From assembly GCA_016715075.1 (NCBI GenBank), contig JADKBK010000042.1:206257-270256 (forward strand): a stretch of DNA of 64,000 bases, written 5' to 3'. The notes under the pieces were generated by a model, which did not search any database, was not told where the DNA came from, and saw nothing but the letters and a program-made list of their open reading frames with translations. This document shows, piece after piece, positions 56,892-64,000 of this stretch (position 1 is its first letter; each line of letters starts with the position of its first letter). The DNA comes from Bacteroidales bacterium (GTDB taxonomy: Bacteria > Bacteroidota > Bacteroidia > Bacteroidales > VadinHA17). The position numbers and the translations under genes are program-made.

Positions 56892-59285
56892 CTATTTGCT
56901 TTTTATAATCAGCGGAGTACCGGCAGTTCCTGTTTTCCCTTCACCTGTAATTCCTTCAACAATGATAGTGTATTCAGCCGACTCATCAGCGGCATAAAAT
57001 TCAACTGCGGCCCGGCCTGATATATCTGTATGAAGGTCAGGATTCCAGTAAAGGGTATTCCTGAAATCGGGCAAATGATTTAACTTTAAAGAATCCCGCG
57101 AATAGTCAGGTGAATAGAATTTATTTGAATGTTGCATAAACTCATATTCCTGGCGAAAGACTGATTTGTCCATTTCAATTGCATCGAGATCCCCTCTTTT
57201 TGTAACAAAATGGAGGATCCCGTCAAACACATTGCCTGAGATAAAATACCGATCATTCAGAACATCCACCTTTTCAATTGCTCTTGAATTAATATCAAGT
57301 AACTTCTCAAGATCATACACCGGCACACCGTCAACCAGGACCAACAGGCCATTTTCAGAACGCGCTAACTGATATTGATTATTTAATCTGAAATGGATCT
57401 TCTCCTTCCTTTTTGTTATTGAAATAGCAGGAACCAATTCTTTGAGAATCTCAGCTATTGAAGTAAGTTCAATAAAATTTGACGTTTGAATGGTATTATC
57501 CGTTTTCCCGTAAAAATCATGCTTGTCCCGACCTGACCGGGAGTTAACCATTGGATTAGAATAAGGTTCGTAGATATTATTGATCTGCATGCTTATTATG
57601 ACATTATTAATTTCACGAAGCATACTTGTATCGAGGTTAAATAATCCATGTTCATAATTATTATATATAACCGGGAATGGATTATGAAGTTCCACATAGT
57701 AATCCCTTGTTTCAGAGGATACTGGTTGTATCACGATATCAGATAGTCTTTGCTCCCTTGTTACAAAATTAAAATTGCCTTCATTATCGGTCTTTGTGAA
57801 AAGGCATAATGCAACCTTTCCCACAATCGAAAGCGAAATGTTTGCATTTTTCAATGGTTCACCTGATTTTCGCTCACTTATCCTGCCGCTTATAATATGC
57901 CCCTCTAATTCAGGAAGATACTCTGGAAAATAAGTATTCTCATTCTCTTCCATTCTTAATTTTAGCTCCTGAGGACTGTAAAAAATAAGGTAATCATTAA
58001 TATTTGTCAGGCTCCGGCTGGCATTAACAGGAGCAAGCTGGGGCAGCTGTCTGTATTTGTTGTTGTTAATGTTTCTCAGGTTGCCGGTAACAGCTTTAAT
58101 TACTGAGAGTGAAAAATCACTTTCAACCGGAGCTCCTTTGTCGTCAGTTGCAAATATGTTGATCTCTATTTTTTCTCTGGAAGAGTAACTGCTTTTCTGA
58201 AGTTTTACAGTATAGTATACCTGTTCGTTTTTATCATTAAATATCCACCTGTCCGTTAATATGTTCTCCTGTCCGTCAAAGATCATAAGTTGTGAAAGGC
58301 CATACGGCAGATCATTTCTTAATATATTTATCTCCTGATCCTTTTCAGTCCCGATCTCTTTTATAATTCCGGGTAATCCTGCCGAATTTAAGATAAGGGA
58401 AAGATTATGTCCGGAATGATTAAAACCGGGACTCATCTTTATCTTTACAAGAACCGGTGATTTTTCCATATCTGTCACAACTGATAATACTACTCCTTCA
58501 TCATGGACTTCAGGAAGTTGAATTTTCCTTTGCGGATCATTAATATTTAAGGTGACCAGAAAAATCTTTTTTTGATCAGAAGGTTTAATCATTGTCCAGC
58601 CATAACCATTATCTTCAGTCTGCACATGGCACAATGTATCGTCATATTCGTCAACCAAAGCCCCTTTCATGAATACGGGTTCACCGTTTTTATTAAAACA
58701 TTTAAACCCTATTCTTGATTCAATACCCGCAATAAGATGGCTTCCCTCAGGATAAAAAACCACACTGTCAACAGATTGTGCAGGTGAAGGGATTTTAATA
58801 TTAATGAATTTATCAAATGGATTTATCACAGAGATAATTCTATAAGCGAAAAGATCTTTTGAATAATTCTGCATCCAATTTGTATATGACCTTAAAATAT
58901 AATTTCCTGTTCTTAATGTATCGGGAAGTCTTAAATCAGCTGAACCGGAGAAGCTTTCAATGTTTATTTTCAACTCAATAACCGGGTTATTGTCAAGATC
59001 AAGTAAGTCAACATAGGCTATTTTGCTGAGATTAACCGGGGTATGTGTCAGCCCGTTTAATTTGTAAATCTTCAGCCAAATCTTTTCTCCTGCGATATAA
59101 AGGTCTCGGTCAGTCTTCAAATACAGCTCCTCGCTGAAGCCCTTATCATAAACTTTTAAAGCATCTTTTCCAGGAAGCTGGGAGTATAAAAACGGATTAT
59201 TCTGTGTTAAAAACAACAGAGTAAATCCAACACATTTGGTTAAGTGAATTATGAAGTCGTATATATCAGGCAACTTCAACTTCAT
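56892..59285 (-). CDS. MG2-domain protein with a TonB-type plug but no beta-barrel
   Basis: A 797-residue exported protein. After the signal peptide come an MG2-like domain (YLKTDRDLYIAGEKIWLKIY) and further Ig-like macroglobulin modules. A carboxypeptidase-regulatory fold (GHIISGRISERKSGEPLKNA) begins near residue 465. A plug-like domain (LLVLVDGVPVYDLEKLL, IEKVDVLNDRYFISGNVFDG, LHFVTKRGDL) lies near 640-700, followed by about 100 residues and an end like an alpha-2-macroglobulin-type bait region. There is no room for a 22-strand barrel. It overlaps the DUF4249 stop by 4 bases. In Bacteroidota this pair is usually linked to outer-membrane transport; here the role may be assembly or substrate binding. 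Confidence 0.8.
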   Translation of the reverse strand: MKLKLPDIYDFIIHLTKCVGFTLLFLTQNNPFLYSQLPGKDALKVYDKGFSEELYLKTDRDLYIAGEKIWLKIYKLNGLTHTPVNLSKIAYVDLLDLDNNPVIELKINIESFSGSADLRLPDTLRTGNYILRSYTNWMQNYSKDLFAYRIISVINPFDKFINIKIPSPAQSVDSVVFYPEGSHLIAGIESRIGFKCFNKNGEPVFMKGALVDEYDDTLCHVQTEDNGYGWTMIKPSDQKKIFLVTLNINDPQRKIQLPEVHDEGVVLSVVTDMEKSPVLVKIKMSPGFNHSGHNLSLILNSAGLPGIIKEIGTEKDQEINILRNDLPYGLSQLMIFDGQENILTDRWIFNDKNEQVYYTVKLQKSSYSSREKIEINIFATDDKGAPVESDFSLSVIKAVTGNLRNINNNKYRQLPQLAPVNASRSLTNINDYLIFYSPQELKLRMEENENTYFPEYLPELEGHIISGRISERKSGEPLKNANISLSIVGKVALCLFTKTDNEGNFNFVTREQRLSDIVIQPVSSETRDYYVELHNPFPVIYNNYEHGLFNLDTSMLREINNVIISMQINNIYEPYSNPMVNSRSGRDKHDFYGKTDNTIQTSNFIELTSIAEILKELVPAISITKRKEKIHFRLNNQYQLARSENGLLVLVDGVPVYDLEKLLDINSRAIEKVDVLNDRYFISGNVFDGILHFVTKRGDLDAIEMDKSVFRQEYEFMQHSNKFYSPDYSRDSLKLNHLPDFRNTLYWNPDLHTDISGRAAVEFYAADESAEYTIIVEGITGEGKTGTAGTPLIIKSK

Positions 59286-60535
59286 TTTCTATTCTGAGGT
59301 GTTTCCAAATCGATCCAAAAATCAGGTTCTGCAAGCCCCCCACTCAGAGTACAATCGGCACAGGCAGGACTTGTGAAAACCAGTTTCTCAAGAGGCCCGA
59401 AGGGACCATAAACCGGCCCTGTAAAACAGGAGCCTGAAGCTGTATAGTATGCATAAATTTTGTCAAATGTAATTGGATAGGGGTAATCAGCTGGACCAAT
59501 TTTTATGCTTTCGCAATCATAATTATAAACTGGGAGATTTAAGTCAGCAATTTCTTCCCATGTAATAAAGAATCTTTTCTTATCAGTGGCAGAAACCTGG
59601 AAATATCCTAAAACAGGCTCAGCAGGATCATTTATATTATGAATATTACTTTTTATCGAAAATGGCTGTTTTTCGAAAATATTCCCTCCTCTCTCATCAA
59701 TCTGTTTCATCTCTTCCCAGAAGCGGTATTCCTTTTCTGAAAGAGAAAACTGCGTCACCTCAATACTATATTGAATTAATAATCGGTCAGAAATGCCGGA
59801 AGCGATAAAAAGAATCGGTTCATTTTCAATCCTGTTTGTTTGTGCTGATTCACTGGTATGAATAATGATTTCATCAGACTTGTGATAGCGATAGCAAATC
59901 TGTTTTAGCTGGCTGACTTCAGGAATATTATATTCATTTATATAATCATATCTCTTAGGGTCCGGGAGGCGGAATTTCCAACATTCATTGTAGGTCCACC
60001 TTAGGAATTTACCATCTCCGTTGTTTTCAGAATCAATGAATATCCTTAGTCCATCATGAATTACGCTGCCGTTATTTTGAATTTCCTGGTCCTTATGGTA
60101 ATAAATTGTGTCAATCTTTTTAACCGGGTTTAATATACAAGGGTCTGATTGATATTCATCTCCCTCGGGAGTTTTAATATACAGGACATATGAATTACCT
60201 GTTTCTCCCTGAAACTGAAGGCTATCCGTTTTATAGATCCCGGCTGCTGTTTCAAGCAGCATTGAATTGTCCCCGTTTTTATCCTTTATTATGACTTGTG
60301 CCCCTGATACCATAACAGGTTCCGAATCCTGGGTCTGAATCGTCCTGGATAATTCAACACAAAAAGATCTGTTCTCACTGGTAAGTAAAGCATCAACAAC
60401 CAGAATCGATTTAATCCCTTCCATTTTTGGATAAAACGGGTCAATACATCCAATAATTGGGCATAACAGAAACAGAAGAATAAGAGGATATCTGATTTTT
60501 CCAGGAATACCACCATTATGAAAAGATCTATTCAT
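59282..60535 (-). CDS. DUF4249 family outer-membrane lipoprotein
   Basis: The 417-residue lipoprotein has a lipobox at CPIIGC and the DUF4249 opening (CIDPFYPKMEG, ILVVDALLTSENRSFCVELS). It continues with GAQVIIKDKNGD, DSLQFQGETGNSYVLYI and YQSDPCILNPVKKIDTIYY, an Ig-like start followed by a longer beta domain ending in CADCTLSGG. DUF4249 proteins normally accompany a TonB-dependent receptor; here the partner is an MG2/plug protein translated from a 4-base overlap (ATGA). The upstream GH30 gene ends 59 bases before it. Function is not established. Confidence 0.85.
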   Translation of the reverse strand: MNRSFHNGGIPGKIRYPLILLFLLCPIIGCIDPFYPKMEGIKSILVVDALLTSENRSFCVELSRTIQTQDSEPVMVSGAQVIIKDKNGDNSMLLETAAGIYKTDSLQFQGETGNSYVLYIKTPEGDEYQSDPCILNPVKKIDTIYYHKDQEIQNNGSVIHDGLRIFIDSENNGDGKFLRWTYNECWKFRLPDPKRYDYINEYNIPEVSQLKQICYRYHKSDEIIIHTSESAQTNRIENEPILFIASGISDRLLIQYSIEVTQFSLSEKEYRFWEEMKQIDERGGNIFEKQPFSIKSNIHNINDPAEPVLGYFQVSATDKKRFFITWEEIADLNLPVYNYDCESIKIGPADYPYPITFDKIYAYYTASGSCFTGPVYGPFGPLEKLVFTSPACADCTLSGGLAEPDFWIDLETPQNRK

Positions 60536-60594
60536 GAGATCCCATTATAAACTTACGGGGACTGTAAAATTAGGAAAATTTAAACACATGGGTT

Positions 60595-61986
60595 TTATTT
60601 TGCAACCAGGGTGAAAACAGACCAGGCCGGAATTGACTTCGAGAATTTCTGACTGGTAACCGTAATATCAGGGCCTTTGTAAAAATTATGAATGGCGTCA
60701 GAAAAGTAGTACCTCAATGTTGAGACCTCCGGAATACCTTTTAAAATGCCCATAATAGTCTGACTATTGGGATTGTCATTCTTGCCCGTAATTACGACAG
60801 TCCCATCGGCCTCATTATAAAATGCTGCAATTGTCATGTTTTGTATGCTTGTTGAAATATCAATTCTTTTGTAACCTGGCCTTACAAAATAAAAAAGTTG
60901 TTTAAGTACATCATAGTGCGTACGTTTAGTATATACATCAGGATTAAGTGTATCATTTACAGCAAAAACACCCCACATACTCCAGGTCAAGTGCCGGTAA
61001 GGATGATGATACTGGCTGTCATACCCTTCCCAGATCTGAACTCCGCTCACCCCTGCATTAAGATGTTTTAGTACATATTTATAAGCGGGACCGGCGTAAT
61101 TATTAAACCCATAGTCTGAGTTATACTCTCCCCCATCGCATCCATAGCAAATGGCATTTACTTCTGACATAATCACTTCTCTGTCAGGATAGTCAGAGTT
61201 TTTAACCGCATATAACAGTTCCTCACTCCGTGAAGTATTATCTCCATACTGATGACCACCAAAGTGTGCAAGTTTTGACATTGTAGTGGCACTGGCTAAG
61301 AGGGCATTTGCATTGAAGGAATTATAACAATCGTCAGGTCCTGTTAGTGTGACTGCGTCAATGTGATCGCTGATAAGATGTTCAGCTATACTACTGAATA
61401 TTAAGCCCAGTTGGCTTGTAGTCATAACGGGGGCCTCCAGTCCAAAACAACCTGTTTCATTAACCGGTGAAAGCATTGTGAACCGGATGGCAGGAGTCCG
61501 TCGTTTTGCTCCATAATTAACCATTGAAGCCATTGTTTCGGCATATTCTGCTTCGGCACCCTTATTCAGTGTTGTTCCGCCCATCCAGGACGGAGCTGCA
61601 CCAACAGGACTGAGTGTAATGTCGGTGATACCCCTGCTGTTTAAATATTCTATGGTGTTCCATACACAGCTGAACCTGTGGGCACTGTAGACACTATCAT
61701 AGTAATGCCAATTGTATAAACCAGGATCATTGTTATCATTAATAACTTCCCAGTCGCTGTCATCAAACATCAGCCGGAAGCTTGTACATCCCATTCCGGT
61801 TATAAGGCTGTCGAGGACATCTTTGACGGCTTCTGAGTTCACATTCCATGACTGCGGATTTATGTTTACTCCGAAACCATGAATTGTCTGATACTTCAAA
61901 GAGCCATCAACAATTAAATTCTGAGAAGATACTGTATTTACAAAAAACAGTAACAGACAAAACGTCTCCAGAATAAAGATTCTCAT
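60595..61986 (-). CDS. Secreted GH30-like glycoside hydrolase
   Basis: The 463-residue protein has a signal peptide (to VSS-Q) and a clan-A barrel with a C-terminal beta domain. It shares KYQTIHGFGVNINPQSW, DDSDWEVINDNNDP and SPVNETGCFG (acid/base Glu) with the larger GH30-PHP fusion, and has a nucleophile-position Glu in EVIMSEVNAICY. Other landmarks are HFGGHQYGD, GVSGVQIWEGYDSQY and PAWSVFTL at the end. GH30 enzymes act on beta-glucosides, xylans or beta-1,6-galactans. It heads a three-gene unit with DUF4249 and the MG2/plug protein and has an unusually strong ribosome-binding site. Confidence 0.88.
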   Translation of the reverse strand: MRIFILETFCLLLFFVNTVSSQNLIVDGSLKYQTIHGFGVNINPQSWNVNSEAVKDVLDSLITGMGCTSFRLMFDDSDWEVINDNNDPGLYNWHYYDSVYSAHRFSCVWNTIEYLNSRGITDITLSPVGAAPSWMGGTTLNKGAEAEYAETMASMVNYGAKRRTPAIRFTMLSPVNETGCFGLEAPVMTTSQLGLIFSSIAEHLISDHIDAVTLTGPDDCYNSFNANALLASATTMSKLAHFGGHQYGDNTSRSEELLYAVKNSDYPDREVIMSEVNAICYGCDGGEYNSDYGFNNYAGPAYKYVLKHLNAGVSGVQIWEGYDSQYHHPYRHLTWSMWGVFAVNDTLNPDVYTKRTHYDVLKQLFYFVRPGYKRIDISTSIQNMTIAAFYNEADGTVVITGKNDNPNSQTIMGILKGIPEVSTLRYYFSDAIHNFYKGPDITVTSQKFSKSIPAWSVFTLVAK

Positions 61987-61993
61987 AATGAAG

Positions 61994-62000
61994 TCCTCCT
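61994..62000 (-). promoter_or_regulatory. Strong Shine-Dalgarno for the GH30 gene
   Basis: AGGAGGA on the minus strand lies 7 bases before the ATG at 61986. Most genes in this window lack such a site, so this gene is probably highly translated. Confidence 0.7.
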
Positions 62001-62429
62001 TTTAGATTCAAAATTTACCAATTTAACAGTAATTCAAAAATTAAGAATATTCTCTGATTTAAATAATACACTGGAATTAAGCAGCATTAATATCGTAAAA
62101 ACATAAATAGTATACTTTATTAGTTTTAGAAATTTAAGAAGAAATTGAGGTTTTAAAGATTTAGGTTTTTGCTATTCATAGGCATTCTGATTTTAATTTG
62201 TATCATAATTCTGTTTGATGTCAGATTATTCCAATTTCTGTGGATCTGAAGCAATTTCTGATGTCAAGTTAAACCCGATCTTAAGATTTAAGCCTGTACA
62301 AGTCAATACAAATATTGATCAAAAGTTATACATAGCTATGAAAATGGAGATTATTTAACACCTAACAAAAACTGATCAGGAAGGAATCACCTATAGCATT
62401 AATAATCAACACTAAACATATTGCCAGCC

Positions 62430-62508
62430 CCTCAATCCAGGTATTCCAGAAACCACGGATTCCCGCTCGGATTATTCTGTTCACCGGAGAAACAGGTTCT
62501 GATTGAGG
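62430..62508. ncRNA. Candidate structured RNA element
   Basis: CCTCAATC at 62430-62437 can pair with GATTGAGG at 62501-62508. Inside, CAGAAACC pairs with GGTTCTG with one bulge, and CTGTT pairs with AACAG. The element is richer in G+C than its surroundings. It could be a leader structure or small RNA; the strand is not known and the fold was done by eye. Confidence 0.25.
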
Positions 62509-62880
62509 TATTAAAAATTACATGAAGATACCTTGACAGCAAACTTCGAAAAAAAGGAAGGCTAAACATGGAGAAGCAAAATTTGTTATATATACAGAAT
62601 CCATTCTCCAGACATATATCAGAGTCTTACTTATACCGGAAAAATCGAATAAGATATATTTCTGTTCAACAAATGGAATCTGCCACTTCGTTTTCATAAA
62701 CTCTTTTGATATTTTTTATATTATTATTCTAAATTTGTAATATCAGATTATTTTGAATTTATCTAAATAAATGGCCTGGCAACTAACACTGTTTATAAAT
62801 GAGCTTCATGAAAGAAAACATGAGAGATTTGTCAGTAACACTTATATTCTTAATGAAGGCATTATTAGTATCATGACTAA

Positions 62881-64000
62881 ATGAATGACAGATACTATAT
62901 TAGAATAATTATCCGGAAAATTGAGAAAAAGCTCAACTGGAGCAAGGTCACATTTTGGACGGATAATGAATATAAGAAACTCAGCTCTCTTATATATGAA
63001 GACACTTCCATTTCAATAAGTGCCCAAACACTAAAGAGACTTTTCGGGAAAATTAAATACAAAGATGATTATAAAGCTCAACCAGCAACAAAGGATGCGT
63101 TGGCAAGGTTTCTGAATTATTCCAACTGGGATGCATTTATTTCAGGTCATCAGCAAAGCTTTTTAAATTTGTTCCCCTTTTCAGAAAGGTTAAGATTGGT
63201 AACCACGAGTATGGAATCATGGTGCTTGCCCTTTCTGCAATTATATTAGTAATATCCATTGCAGTTGTGTTGGCAGGATTTAAGAAAAAATCTATACCCT
63301 TCTATGCCGAAAATATAAAAGGTAGTGTGCCACATACGGTATCTATTCACTATGATATTTCAAAATTCAAGAATAATGTTTACATCAATTTTGACCAGAA
63401 TGAGGCAGAAGACAAAACAGAAGGAGAATTGCTTAATAAAAATCTGACGCTGATCAATCATTGTTTTGAATCTCCCGGGTATTATAACGTGAAGCTTTCA
63501 TCCAGGGGTAAGGAAGTTGCATCTACAAAAGTTCATGTTCTGTCAGATGGCTGGAGCAGCTATTACTTCAATAATGATAATTTCAGCCAGCGGAAATTTG
63601 TTTTCGGACTTGAGAACAGAGTGCAGAGATCAGGTGAGACAGGTATGTTATATATTTCACCTACTGAACTCAACAATAAAGGATTTAACGGAAACACTGT
63701 TTATTACCTTGAGCATCTTCTCTACAATGACTTTCAGGTTTCAGCTGACAGTTGTCTTCTTGAAGTCAGGTACAGGAACAGCAGTGAGATTGGCGGCATA
63801 AGCTGCTATGATGTTGAATTCAGAATAATCGGAGAAAATGGACTTGCATCAGTTATCCTGGTACAAAATGGGTGTTACAGGTGGTCAGAACTCACAATTG
63901 GTGAGAAACAGTTAAACGGGAAATTCAATGATCTCTCTTTTCTCACTGCAGATCTCTCCTCATGGAACACAATGAAAATACTTACAAGTGACAATAAGGT
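62881..64000 (+). CDS. Membrane-anchored putative one-component regulator (one frameshift, right edge truncated)
   Basis: The N-terminal ~95 residues (YEDTSISISAQTLKRLFGKI, KDALARFLNYSNWDAFISG) match the helical, probably DNA-binding domain found at the start of many Bacteroidota membrane proteins. The frame breaks in a T5 run at 63160-63164. One more T joins HQQSF to FKFVPLFRKVKIGN, then a transmembrane helix (GIMVLALSAIILVISIAVVL) and a periplasmic part of at least 240 residues. That part has an Ig/PKD-like start (PHTVSIHYDISKFKNNVYIN) and continues without a stop to the window edge. A cytoplasmic reader, one helix and an external sensor suggest a CadC-like plan. Its ATG overlaps a short upstream frame. 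Confidence 0.75.

Larger units (their letters stand above)
61987..62880. other. 894-base divergent intergenic region
   Basis: The region is strongly AT-rich except for an island at about 62425-62508 (listed separately). It must hold promoters for the minus-strand GH30 operon and the plus-strand regulator. A 43-codon frame from 62568, preceded by AAAGGAAG, and a 37-codon frame at 62771-62884 overlapping the regulator start are present but lack independent support. Confidence 0.5.

Noticed and set aside
62568..62699. 43-codon frame with a purine-rich upstream sequence
   Set aside because: No homology or conserved features; codons could arise by chance in AT-rich intergenic DNA.

Overview
The window looks like a chromosomal piece of a Bacteroidota genome, probably class Bacteroidia. 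The evidence is a SusC/SusD pair, a SusD-like_2 lipoprotein, DUF4249 and MG2/plug proteins, many lipoproteins and secreted glycoside hydrolases, a Bacteroidota-type -7 box upstream of susC, mostly weak Shine-Dalgarno sites and AT-rich DNA. I cannot fix the family or genus. No rRNA, tRNA, CRISPR array, phage gene or insertion sequence was seen. The region is devoted to carbohydrate and glycoconjugate breakdown.

Layout. (1) 1-6.8 kb, minus strand: a SusC/SusD uptake pair ending in a clear hairpin terminator, then an edge-truncated propeller lipoprotein. (2) 7.2-12.6 kb, plus strand: a glycerophosphodiesterase with a GH3 scar fused to its end, a GH92 alpha-mannosidase and a sialidase-fold protein. 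(3) 12.6-18.4 kb: mixed-strand single genes, namely an unknown secreted protein, an exported amidohydrolase, a CBM9-like protein and a large CE1-type esterase. (4) 18.5-22.7 kb, plus strand: a compact cytoplasmic operon of M20 hydrolase, NAD-dependent epimerase-like protein, DHDPS-like aldolase and two-domain acetyltransferase. (5) 22.7-25.8 kb, minus strand: DoxX, Tat-type Gfo/Idh/MocA oxidoreductase and DUF6807 lipoprotein. (6) 26.0-30.8 kb, plus strand: GH29 fucosidase, a ceramidase-fold protein with a nested propeller, and a FucP-type sugar symporter. (7) 55.5-30.9 kb, minus strand: seventeen co-directional genes. These are a six-hairpin glycosidase-like lipoprotein, a GH30-PHP fusion, two tandem amidotransferase/NodB-like paralogs, a sugar-acid pathway (RraA-type aldolase, SDR, DMT permease, enolase-superfamily enzyme, M24 protein), a DUF4832 protein, a mutarotase-fold protein, GH43, a double esterase, an M14 peptidase, a second ceramidase-fold protein, a Gfo/Idh/MocA oxidoreductase and a DegT aminotransferase. 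(8) 56-62 kb: a small secreted protein and a GH30 - DUF4249 - MG2/plug operon. (9) 62.9 kb to the edge: a membrane-anchored putative one-component regulator.

How the genes may work together (inference): outer-membrane and periplasmic lipoproteins bind, de-esterify, de-fucosylate, de-mannosylate and cut a decorated glycan or glycoconjugate. The FucP-like and DMT permeases import the products. Oxidoreductases, the SDR, the enolase-superfamily enzyme and the RraA-like aldolase oxidise and cleave the sugar acids. The substrate is unknown.

Reading caution: eleven places show the reading frame broken in a way explained by one or two missing bases, ten of them in mononucleotide runs. The broken genes are susC (three sites), the GDPD gene, the GH3 scar, GH92, the CE1 esterase, the acetyltransferase, the Tat oxidoreductase (two compensating sites) and the right-edge regulator. 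This points to consensus errors from long-read sequencing rather than mass pseudogenisation, so I annotate these as single genes. Five intergenic palindromic repeats in two families (CACAGAG and CCTTTGTG heptamer/octamer types) and one GTGAGAC tandem array sit beside gene ends.
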